Shown here: piece by piece, positions 18,648 through 26,102 of the stretch
How positions within the stretch are numbered: position 1 is the stretch's first letter
Layout: every line of letters begins with the position of its first letter
Assembly: GCF_008728855.1 (NCBI RefSeq)
Contig: NZ_CP042906.1
Coordinates: 2,852,001 to 2,916,000 of the forward strand
From: Hypericibacter terrae
GTDB lineage: Bacteria > Pseudomonadota > Alphaproteobacteria > Dongiales > Dongiaceae
Length of the DNA: 64,000 nt
Direction: 5' to 3'
The notes under the pieces: model-generated
What the model saw: only the letters and a program-made list of their open reading frames with translations
What the model was told of the DNA's origin: nothing
Databases searched by the model: none
Translations under genes and position numbers: made by a program

Positions 18648-21029
18648 ATGGATTCCAGTAACGCCAATCCGGCCGAGGCCCTGATCCGCGAAAGCGAAAT
18701 GTTCCTGCGCCGTGCGCAGAACATGGCCAAGCTCGGTCATTGGATTACAACGGTGACGATCCAGCCCGATGGCAGCTTCAAGGCCGCGACCCGCTATGGC
18801 GCTGCCGCCGCGGAGATCCTGGGGCGGCCGAGCGAGGAGCTCGACGAGAGCGACGAGGACTTCATCCGTCACTTCGTCCATCCCGACGACCGTGCAACCT
18901 GCCTGCGATTGGCTGCCGACTATCTGAAGGAACTGACGTCGCTGCAGGCGCCGGGCGCCAAACCCCGATATTACGACAACAGCTACCGCATCGTCCGGCC
19001 CAACGGCGAAATCAGAAACATCAACGAGATGGTCGAAGGCGTCGTCTCGGACGACGGCAAACTCCGTTACATCATGGGCACGATCCAGGATGTCACGGAG
19101 CAGAAGGCCATGGAGACGGCACTCGCGGACAGCCGCGCGCTGCTGCGGGAAATCATCGATTCCATGCCCGCGACCATCTCCGTGCGCGACATCCACGGCC
19201 GCTATGTGTTCGCCAACGCGACCTTGGCCGCCTTTCACCATCGGCCCGTCGAATGGTTCCCGGGCCGGACGCTCGACCAGGTCTACGATGCCGGCTATGT
19301 CCGTCACGTCCTCGAGGCCGATCGCCAGGTCATCGAGAGCGGACAGAAGCACGCGTTCCACCGCACCGACTATCGCGACCCCCGGGGATTCACCACCGCC
19401 TGGCTGACCTCGCGCGCGCCCCTTCACGATGCGGCCGGAAAGGCCAAATACGTCGTTTCGATCGGACTGGACATCACCGAGCTGAAGCAAATGGAGGCAG
19501 CGCTTCGGGAAAGCGAAGACCGTTTCCGCAACATTGCCGACAGCATACCGGCCCTGGTCTGGATGAGCGACCCGAGCGGCAAATGCATATTCCTGAACAA
19601 GCAATGGTCGAGTTACACGGGGCGGCCTGTCGCGGACGAACTGGGCCATGGGTTCGTGGACTCCATCCATCCGGACGATCGCGCCCGATCCGGTGAAGTC
19701 GAGCGGACCATCCTGGCGCAGCACTGCCACGCGACGGACGAATACCGGCTGCGAGACAAGGACGGAAACTATCGCTGGTTCCTGGATACCTTGGTGCCGC
19801 GCTTCGCCGCCGACGGCGCCTATCTCGGCCATATCGGCGTCCTGGTCGACATCGACGAGCGCCGCGGTTTCGAGGAGAAGCTGCGTCGCATCCAGAGGCT
19901 CGAGGTGGTCGGTCAGCTTGCCGGCGGCATCGCCCATGATTTCAACAATCTGCTCACGGTGGTCATCGGCAACCTCGACCTCATCCAGAGCGATCCGAAG
20001 GATAGTGAGAGGGTTTCCCGCCTCGCGGCGAGTGCGCTCCAGGCCGGCGAGCGCGGCGCCGAACTCGTGCACAGGATGGTGGCGTTCTCGCGCCAGCAGA
20101 CATTGGATCCGCACCAGATCGACCTCAACGAGGTGGTCACGCGGATGAGCGAGATGCTGCGGCCCACCTTGAGCGCCCGAATCGCGATCGAGCTGAAGCT
20201 CGCGCCGGAACTGTGGACCGCGTTCGCCGATCCGGGCCAGCTCGAGGATTGCCTGCTCAATCTGGCTCTCAACGCGCGCGACGCCATGCCCGACGGGGGC
20301 ACGCTGACGTTCGAGACCGCCAACAGGGTCTTCGATACCACCCACACGGCACGGGATTCCGAGCTCAAGCCGGGCGCCTACCTCATGCTGTCGGTCAGCG
20401 ATACCGGTGTCGGGATGTCCCCCGACGTGCTGGCGCAAGCCGTCCAACCTTTCTTCACGACCAAGGAGGTCGGCAAGGGCTCAGGCCTCGGCTTGAGCAT
20501 GGTCTACGGCTTCCTGAAACAGTCCGGAGGCCATCTCGATATCTACAGCGAGGCCGGTCTCGGCACCTCGGTCAAACTCTATCTGCCGCGCTCGGTCGGC
20601 GCCGTGGCGGCGGAGCCGCCTCCGCCGGCGGCACAGATCGTCGGCGGAAAGGAAACCATCCTTGTGGTCGAGGACGACGCGCTGGTGCTCGCGTTCGTGG
20701 TCGAGCAGCTCCAGGGCCTGGGCTACAGCGTGCTGGAAGCCCACGACGGCGCTGCGGCCTTGGCGATCCTTGACGCCGGCACATCCTTCGACCTGCTGTT
20801 CACCGACGTGATGCTGCCGGGCGGGATGCTGGGGCCGCAGATCCTGGAGGAAATGCGTCGAAAGCGCCCGAACCTGCGGGCCCTCTTCACCTCGGGTTAC
20901 AGCGAGGACCATGTCTTGCCGAAGGCGTGCGACGCAAACGGCATCCGACTCTTGCAGAAACCCTATAGCCGCCAGCATCTGGCGGCCGAGATCCGCGCCG
21001 CGTTGGATTCCAGGGCGGCTCCGGCCTGA
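18648..21029 (+). CDS. Multi-PAS hybrid histidine kinase with C-terminal receiver
   Basis: A 793-residue soluble hybrid kinase without membrane segments. Three PAS/PAC units cover roughly residues 15-155, 160-285 and 286-410, each ending with the PAC pattern (for example IQDVTEQ, GLDITEL, LVDIDER). The HisKA domain has His430 in GGIAHDFNNLL, the variant typical of PAS-linked HWE-neighbouring and NtrB-like kinases. The HATPase domain has DTGVGM and GSGLGLS. The C-terminal receiver (about 672-790) has phospho-acceptor Asp720 in LLFTDVMLPGG. Ligand and target are unknown; no response-regulator gene is adjacent. A glycosyltransferase gene follows 26 bases downstream. Confidence 0.92.
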   Translation: MDSSNANPAEALIRESEMFLRRAQNMAKLGHWITTVTIQPDGSFKAATRYGAAAAEILGRPSEELDESDEDFIRHFVHPDDRATCLRLAADYLKELTSLQAPGAKPRYYDNSYRIVRPNGEIRNINEMVEGVVSDDGKLRYIMGTIQDVTEQKAMETALADSRALLREIIDSMPATISVRDIHGRYVFANATLAAFHHRPVEWFPGRTLDQVYDAGYVRHVLEADRQVIESGQKHAFHRTDYRDPRGFTTAWLTSRAPLHDAAGKAKYVVSIGLDITELKQMEAALRESEDRFRNIADSIPALVWMSDPSGKCIFLNKQWSSYTGRPVADELGHGFVDSIHPDDRARSGEVERTILAQHCHATDEYRLRDKDGNYRWFLDTLVPRFAADGAYLGHIGVLVDIDERRGFEEKLRRIQRLEVVGQLAGGIAHDFNNLLTVVIGNLDLIQSDPKDSERVSRLAASALQAGERGAELVHRMVAFSRQQTLDPHQIDLNEVVTRMSEMLRPTLSARIAIELKLAPELWTAFADPGQLEDCLLNLALNARDAMPDGGTLTFETANRVFDTTHTARDSELKPGAYLMLSVSDTGVGMSPDVLAQAVQPFFTTKEVGKGSGLGLSMVYGFLKQSGGHLDIYSEAGLGTSVKLYLPRSVGAVAAEPPPPAAQIVGGKETILVVEDDALVLAFVVEQLQGLGYSVLEAHDGAAALAILDAGTSFDLLFTDVMLPGGMLGPQILEEMRRKRPNLRALFTSGYSEDHVLPKACDANGIRLLQKPYSRQHLAAEIRAALDSRAAPA

Positions 21030-21055
21030 CCCGTGTGATACAAAGGACCTGAGGC

Positions 21056-21856
21056 TTGCAATCGCTGTCGGTGCTGATCGCCTCGCGCCTGGCTCCTTCG
21101 ACCCGGCCTCAGGCCAACGGCGCACTGCTGGTCGAGGCTGCGATCCAGTCGATCCGCTCTCAGACGCTCGCCGCTCGGGCCGAGATCCGGATCGTCGTCG
21201 GGGTCGATCGCGGCAAGAAAGTCCCGCCCGCTCTCGCCAATCGGGACGACATTACGTTCGTCGAAAGTGCCGGCAGGACCCAGGCCGCCGCTCTCAATGC
21301 CGCAGTGGGTCACATCGACGGAGACTTCGTCTCCTTTCTCGAAGACGACGATATCTGGGATCCGCATTTTCTCGAAACGGCGTTCGCGGCCCTGAAGCTC
21401 AAATCCTACGGCTTCGCCTCCTGCAACCAGCTCGAGATGGACGAGACGGACCGGCCGCTGCGGCTGAGGGACTTTCCCACCATGTCCGGCTGGCTGATGC
21501 CGCGCGCAACCTGGGATGCCGTGGGGACGTTCAACGAAAGCTATCGCTGGCACCTGGACAATGACTGGCTGGGGCGGCTCGGACGGTTGGATATCTCGCG
21601 CTGCCATCTGGTCGAAGACGGAGCGCCGCGGGACGCCGTGTCGATCGAACGTGACCGGCCCGAGATTGCGACATTGCTGAAACACAGCCTCCGCAAGGTC
21701 GAACTGGCCCGGCACAGCCTGACCCTGCCCCTGGTCCGGCGGCTGGTGCATCGGGGATCGGGAATTGCCCAGATCAGCCGCGATCCGGCGGTCAAGGCCG
21801 AGAGCCGCGACGAGTATGAGCGCCTGATCCGCGAGTATGGCCTTCTGCCCTGGTGA
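21056..21856 (+). CDS. Family 2-like glycosyltransferase
   Basis: A 266-residue GT-A fold protein. It begins LSVLIASRLAP, the nucleotide-sugar-binding first strand, and carries an acidic DXD-like motif in LEDDDIWDP (about residues 100-108), which binds the metal and sugar nucleotide. The middle part (WLMPRATWDAVGTFNESY) matches the acceptor region of GT2 enzymes. The start is a TTG at 21056 preceded by an AGGACCTGAGG ribosome-binding region; no ATG is suitably placed. It may be co-transcribed with the upstream hybrid kinase gene (26-base gap). The sugar and acceptor are unknown. Confidence 0.78.
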   Translation: MQSLSVLIASRLAPSTRPQANGALLVEAAIQSIRSQTLAARAEIRIVVGVDRGKKVPPALANRDDITFVESAGRTQAAALNAAVGHIDGDFVSFLEDDDIWDPHFLETAFAALKLKSYGFASCNQLEMDETDRPLRLRDFPTMSGWLMPRATWDAVGTFNESYRWHLDNDWLGRLGRLDISRCHLVEDGAPRDAVSIERDRPEIATLLKHSLRKVELARHSLTLPLVRRLVHRGSGIAQISRDPAVKAESRDEYERLIREYGLLPW

Positions 21857-21970
21857 GGGCACTCGCGGGAGCGCCTTCGGACGCGCCAATCAAGGTCTGG
21901 ACCTGGCACGCAGCGGCGGGCATCGTGTCGCCCGCGGGGTGTTGTGCAACGAGCCGGGGGAGAGCCGAGG

Positions 21971-22540
21971 ATGCATCCGTCCTTGTCGGAGTTCGTCACG
22001 AAATGCGAATCCATCATCGCTGCCAAGGAGAAGGCCGCCGACCGGGTGACGATGATCGCGCCCCTGATGCAGGCCCTGTCCGCGCAGGCCGACCAGTTCC
22101 TGTCCGACGATCATAAGCGCAGCGAGGAACAGCACTACGCCCGCAACGCGATCCATATCGCGCCCAGCGGCAACCTCTCGCTCTTCGCGCTGGTCTGGCT
22201 GCCGGGGCAATGGACGCCGGTGCATGACCATGGCTGCTGGGGCGTCGTCGGGATCGTCAAGGGTGTGCTGGAAGAGCGCAGCTACATGTCCGCGTCAGGC
22301 GACATCACCGCCGACAGCAACATCCGTCTCAAGCGCGGCGGCGTCATCCTGTTGAATCCCGGCTCGGTCTCGAGCTTCGTGCCCAACCCGGACCATATCC
22401 ACATGACGGGCGTCGCCAAGGTTCGCGAGGCCTGCATCAGCCTTCATCTCTATGGGCGCAACATGAACACCTTCCATATCTACGATGTGGAAGCCGGCAC
22501 GCGGCGCCTGATCGATGTGCCGCATCACGAGAGCCGCTAA
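21971..22540 (+). CDS. Cysteine dioxygenase-like cupin (thiol dioxygenase family)
   Basis: A 189-residue cupin. The metal-binding cupin motif VHDHGCWGVVGIVKGVLEE (about residues 83-101) supplies two histidines, and His in HIHMTGV supplies the third, matching the 3-His iron site of the cysteine dioxygenase type I family, which oxidises thiols such as cysteine or 3-mercaptopropionate to sulfinates. ATG 21971 follows GGAGAGCCGAGG and is preferred over the GTG at 21944. Bacterial members often prefer 3-mercaptopropionate; the specificity residues cannot be settled here. Confidence 0.82.
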   Translation: MHPSLSEFVTKCESIIAAKEKAADRVTMIAPLMQALSAQADQFLSDDHKRSEEQHYARNAIHIAPSGNLSLFALVWLPGQWTPVHDHGCWGVVGIVKGVLEERSYMSASGDITADSNIRLKRGGVILLNPGSVSSFVPNPDHIHMTGVAKVREACISLHLYGRNMNTFHIYDVEAGTRRLIDVPHHESR

Positions 22541-22671
22541 GCAGCCCGCTCATCACGACGGGCGGTCGGCGGCGACGGGCGATCGCCCGGCATGAGGTCG
22601 CGCCTGCGACTCAATTTCGATTGCATCCCACAGCAGCGGCGCCTCTGCGAGCGGACCCTTGCGGCCCAGGC

Positions 22672-22685
22672 TTGACCTGCATCAA
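22672..22685. promoter_or_regulatory. FNR/CRP-family-like palindrome
   Basis: TTGAC-CTGC-ATCAA is a 14-bp near-palindrome that differs at one position from the FNR/Anr consensus TTGAT-N4-ATCAA. It lies in a 450-base gap (22541-22993) in which no other feature is recognised. The next convincing start codon is 309 bases to the right, so its target is unclear and it may be fortuitous. Confidence 0.35.
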
Positions 22686-22993
22686 GGCAGACTTTGCCGA
22701 CGGGAATAGCATTCGCATGTTTCTCGCCGGTCGAGAAAAACGTCGGCCCTCGGATCGGCGTCATAGCGCCAAATGGAACGGCTCCGCGCTTCGGCGTGCG
22801 GAAGAGGTCTCGTTAGAGAGCTGAAGCTCCTCAGACAATTCTCCCATAGACGACCGCGCCGGATTTCCACCCGGGGACTGCGCTCGATCGGGTCCCCCGG
22901 CAACCGCGGTCTTCAGCCTGCCGGAAGACGTGGTCCCGTAAGCCCATCGCGCGGGGCGCAGATTTCCTTCAGCGAGACTCGCCAAGGGACTCC

Positions 22994-23662
22994 ATGCTCA
23001 GCCGCTTCGTGCAACGTCTGACCCGTGATGAAGTCGCGAGGTTCTATTTGCTCGCGGGCAGCCGGATGCCCGCGAGATACCGACCCCACTACAACATCGC
23101 CCCGTCGCAGACCTGCCTGATCCTCCGCCTGGATGGCGACCAGCGCTACGGCTCGATGTCGCGTTGGGGGCTCATTCCTTTTCATTTCGAGGGGCGCTCC
23201 AGAAAGTCGCTGACCCTGGTATCGGCGGAGGCCGCCGCCGGACCGAGCTTCGAGAACGCGTTTCGAGGGCGACGATGCCTGGTTCCCTGCGGCGGCTTCT
23301 ATGGCTGGCGCTCTGCCCCTGAAGGCTGCAGCCAGCCCTACCTGATCGATATGGCCGACGGCTCGCCTTTCGCCATGGCCGGCCTGTGGGAGACCTGGGT
23401 CGATCCGCGCAGCCGCTCCAATGTAACGACGTTCGCGATCGTCATGACCGAGGCGAACGACCTGACGTCGCCGATCATGCCCCAGATGCCCGTCATCGTC
23501 GCCCCGCAGCACTGGAGCCGCTGGCTGGATGCCGGGTCGACGCAGGCCGCCCGCGACATGCTGCGGCCCTATCCGGCAGCGAAGATGCGGGCCTTCCGCG
23601 TGAGCAGCCAGGTCAACGACAGGAAGAGGAACGGTCCCGAGCTGATCGCGCCGCTGAACTGA
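22994..23662 (+). CDS. SRAP-domain (YedK/HMCES-like) protein lacking catalytic residues
   Basis: A 222-residue SOS-response-associated peptidase domain. Active SRAP proteins use Cys2, exposed after Met removal, to crosslink abasic sites in single-stranded DNA, helped by an Asn, a Glu in GFYEW and a His in HDRMPV. Here the N-terminus is MLSRFVQ, so Cys2 is Leu; GFYEW is GFYGW, so the Glu is Gly; the His position reads IMPQMPVIV. The Asn in YNIAPSQ and the general scaffold (RWGLIPF, FRGRRCLVPCGGFY, PVIVAPQHWSRWL) are kept. No alternative start restores a Met-Cys end. It looks like an intact but non-catalytic paralogue. Low-GC stretches are absent, so it is not obviously recently acquired. Confidence 0.85.
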   Translation: MLSRFVQRLTRDEVARFYLLAGSRMPARYRPHYNIAPSQTCLILRLDGDQRYGSMSRWGLIPFHFEGRSRKSLTLVSAEAAAGPSFENAFRGRRCLVPCGGFYGWRSAPEGCSQPYLIDMADGSPFAMAGLWETWVDPRSRSNVTTFAIVMTEANDLTSPIMPQMPVIVAPQHWSRWLDAGSTQAARDMLRPYPAAKMRAFRVSSQVNDRKRNGPELIAPLN

Positions 23663-23680
23663 GAAGCGGCCGGCAGGCCG

Positions 23681-24097
23681 CTATTGGCCGGCGGCCTTGT
23701 AGTAGCTCGCGACATCGTCGGGGCAGTAGGGCTTGAGCAGCTCCAGATCGCCACTGTCGAGCTTCTCGATGCTCGCCGTCACCTGCGTGTCGAGCTTGGA
23801 TTGCAGGTCGGGATCCGGCGTCTCCGTGCCGGCGGCCACGGCGTCCAGATGGGCCAACTGGGCTGGCGTCACATTGTCCACGACATCGTTGGCCATGCAG
23901 GTCGCGATCTTATGGCGGAGGTCCGACGGGATCTTGGCGAAGCGGTCCGTCTTCAGGTGATCCTCGAACTGCGTCCGCAACAGGTCCCAATAGGTCACCT
24001 GGCCGGTGGGGAGCGGCCCCGACTGAGGGCCCGTCGCGCCCTGACTCGTGCAGCCCGCGAGCAAGGCCGCGGCCAGAAGGACCATCGGGAATCGCAT
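23681..24097 (-). CDS. Small predicted lipoprotein of unknown function
   Basis: A 138-residue protein with a lipoprotein signal (MRFPMVLLAAALLAGC) and lipobox LLAGC. The mature part is mostly predicted helical with two further cysteines (IATCMAND and KPYCPDD), which may form a disulfide. I do not recognise a family. ATG 24097 is preceded by AAAGG; an ATG at 24115 is in frame but less well placed. It converges on the SRAP gene and is divergent from the 2OG oxygenase gene. Confidence 0.75.
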   Translation of the reverse strand: MRFPMVLLAAALLAGCTSQGATGPQSGPLPTGQVTYWDLLRTQFEDHLKTDRFAKIPSDLRHKIATCMANDVVDNVTPAQLAHLDAVAAGTETPDPDLQSKLDTQVTASIEKLDSGDLELLKPYCPDDVASYYKAAGQ

Positions 24098-24349
24098 CGT
24101 CACGACCTTTCTCATGATGAAGGTTCCGGCGCCGGCCGGAAGCCAAAAGCCAGGGGGACTCCGGCCCGCCGACTTTGCCCGAGCCGCGGCGGCAACGGAA
24201 GGCGTCATCGGCGCGCCCCAATCGATTGCCCGTTCCCGCCGCCATGGCCGAGGGCCAAAGCCCGGCTCGCCGGCATTGGCGAAGGCTCGACGCCAGCCTA
24301 CAATTCCGGCTGCTTTCGAGGCGGCGACATGGGGTTGGAGGGCCGGAGG

Positions 24350-25285
24350 ATGGCGTTGGATACGAGCTCGAAAATCGCGACTCCCGACCGGCACCCGCCG
24401 CGTCAGCCGGAGAGCGCGGCCGTCGACCCTCTGCTCCGTGCTGGCGACGGTGGCCGGGCGACGCGGTTCAATACGATTCCGGAAATCGTCGATCTCGATC
24501 GCTACCCGCTGCACCAGCCCGGCAGCGAGGCTGTCGACGCCCTGCTTCGTGAAGGCCGGGCCACACTCGAGCACGACGCATTGTTTTCCTTGCCCGGCTT
24601 CGTGCGGCCCGAGGCCGCCTCGTTCATGGCGGCCGAGATCGAGGCGCGGGTGCCGGTGGCCTGCAGGCACGGCACGGACAGGGCCAGCTACGACAGCGAC
24701 GGCAAGAGCTGGCCGGCCGGCCATCCGCGCACCGTGAAACACCTGTTCCGCTATCATCAGGTGCTGAACCACCAGATCCCCAACAACTCCCCGCTTCGCC
24801 GGCTTTACTGCTGGGAACCGCTGCGGGAGTTCCTGCGCCAATTGATGGGCTATGAGACATTCTACCGGAGCGAATGTCCGCATCTGGCGCTCTCCGCGAA
24901 GGTCGCGGGCGACGGCGATACCGACGGCTGGCACTTCGATGGCAATGACGTCGTGTTCTCGGTGGTCTTGAAGGAACCCGAGCAGGGTGGCCTGTTCGAG
25001 TACGTGCCCAACCTCCGGACCGACAAGGACGAGAACTATGACGCCGTGGCGGCGGTGTTCGACGGCAATCGCGACGGCATGCGCAGCGTCAAGCTGTCCG
25101 TCGGCGACCTGAATGTCTTCCAAGGGGATTACACGCTTCACCGCGTCAGCCCGGTGAAGGGCGATCGCAAGCGCGTGGTCGGACTGTTCTGCTATGACCG
25201 CGTGCCGGGCACCAATTTCGGCGAACCCTATATCGAGGAGCTGCGCCGGTATTTGCCGGGAGCGGCGCCAACGCGAAATTCCTGA
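24350..25285 (+). CDS. 2-oxoglutarate/Fe(II)-dependent oxygenase-like protein with duplicated N-terminal segment
   Basis: A 311-residue protein with a double-stranded beta-helix iron site: His195-X-Asp197 in GWHFDGND and distal His264 in YTLHRVSPV, with a basic residue about nine positions later to bind 2-oxoglutarate. The sequence before the core (SLPGFVRPEAASFMAAEIEA) and HALxx-type spacing fit a family of HalD/ArpA-like hydroxylases. The N-terminus contains an imperfect 25-residue repeat: residues 7-31 and 44-69 both read like IVDLDRYPLHQPGSEAVDALL. ATG 24350 follows GGAGG at nine bases; ATG 24329 is an alternative. Substrate unknown. Confidence 0.8.
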   Translation: MALDTSSKIATPDRHPPRQPESAAVDPLLRAGDGGRATRFNTIPEIVDLDRYPLHQPGSEAVDALLREGRATLEHDALFSLPGFVRPEAASFMAAEIEARVPVACRHGTDRASYDSDGKSWPAGHPRTVKHLFRYHQVLNHQIPNNSPLRRLYCWEPLREFLRQLMGYETFYRSECPHLALSAKVAGDGDTDGWHFDGNDVVFSVVLKEPEQGGLFEYVPNLRTDKDENYDAVAAVFDGNRDGMRSVKLSVGDLNVFQGDYTLHRVSPVKGDRKRVVGLFCYDRVPGTNFGEPYIEELRRYLPGAAPTRNS

Positions 25286-25301
25286 GCCGATTTTGGAATG
25301 T

Positions 25302-25376
25302 TGGTGAGCCCGATGGGATTTGAACCCATGACCCTCTGATTAAAAGTCAGATGCTCTACCCCTGAGCTACGGGCTC
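25302..25376 (-). tRNA. tRNA-Lys(TTT), CCA encoded
   Basis: On the minus strand the acceptor stem GAGCCCG pairs with CGGGCTC, followed by discriminator A and an encoded CCA (25304-25302). The D stem region GTAGCTCAGGGGTAGAGC, anticodon loop CTTTTAA (anticodon TTT) between paired CTGA and TCAG arms, and T loop GGTTCAAATCC are all present. Length is 75 with CCA. Confidence 0.96.
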
Positions 25377-25487
25377 ACCGAAGGCGCCATTGCGGCGGCG
25401 CCATGTAGCGCAAGGCGAACCGGGATTGCAAGGGTGCCGTTCGACGCCCTTGGGCCCGCCCCGACGAACCCGCGCCGAGGCGCGGGA

Positions 25488-26060
25488 TTACTTGGGTTTT
25501 CGAGCTTTTTTGGGGGCCGCGGCCGCGCCGACCTTGCCCTTTTTCTTCTTGCCGTTGCCGAAGCCCAGTTCCTTCTCGAGGTAATCGGCCACGCGCGGGC
25601 TCACGAAATGGCGGATATCGCCGCCGAAGCGCCCGATCTCCTTGACGAAGCGCGAGGAGATGAACTGGTGCCGGTCCGAGGCCATCAGGAACACGGTCTC
25701 GATGTCGGGGTTGAGGCGGGCGTTCATGCCCGCCATCTGGAACTCGTACTCGAAATCCGACACGGCGCGCAGACCGCGGATGATCGAGCCCGCCCCCACC
25801 TGTTCGGCGAACTCCATCAGCAGGCAGTCGAAGGGCACCACCTCGACATGGGGCGGCACGCCGCTGTCCGCGGCCTTGAGCTCGGCCTTCACCAGCCGGA
25901 CCCGGTCCGCCAGCGACAGCAGCGGTCCCTTGCCGGCATTGACCGAGACGCCGATCACCAGCCTGTCGCACAGCCGCGCCGCGCGCCGGATGATGTCGAG
26001 ATGGCCATTGGTGATCGGGTCGAACGTGCCCGGATAGACTGCAACCCTCGTCATGGGCAT
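25488..26060 (-). CDS. coaD: Phosphopantetheine adenylyltransferase
   Basis: A 190-residue cytosolic enzyme that transfers AMP from ATP to 4'-phosphopantetheine, the fourth step of coenzyme A synthesis. The nucleotidyltransferase motif TFDPITNGH (residues 13-21, TxGH type) and the C-terminal ISSRFVKEIGRFGG are clear. It carries a lysine/alanine-rich C-terminal tail (about 25 residues beyond the core), found in some alphaproteobacterial enzymes. It lies 42 bases downstream of gyrA on the same strand. ATG 26060 has GGGGAGA upstream; ATG 26054 is possible. Confidence 0.95.
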   Translation of the reverse strand: MPMTRVAVYPGTFDPITNGHLDIIRRAARLCDRLVIGVSVNAGKGPLLSLADRVRLVKAELKAADSGVPPHVEVVPFDCLLMEFAEQVGAGSIIRGLRAVSDFEYEFQMAGMNARLNPDIETVFLMASDRHQFISSRFVKEIGRFGGDIRHFVSPRVADYLEKELGFGNGKKKKGKVGAAAAPKKARKPK

Positions 26061-26102
26061 CGCCCGCTCTCCCCTGTGCGGCCCGTCGTTTTGAGCCGGC
26101 CG

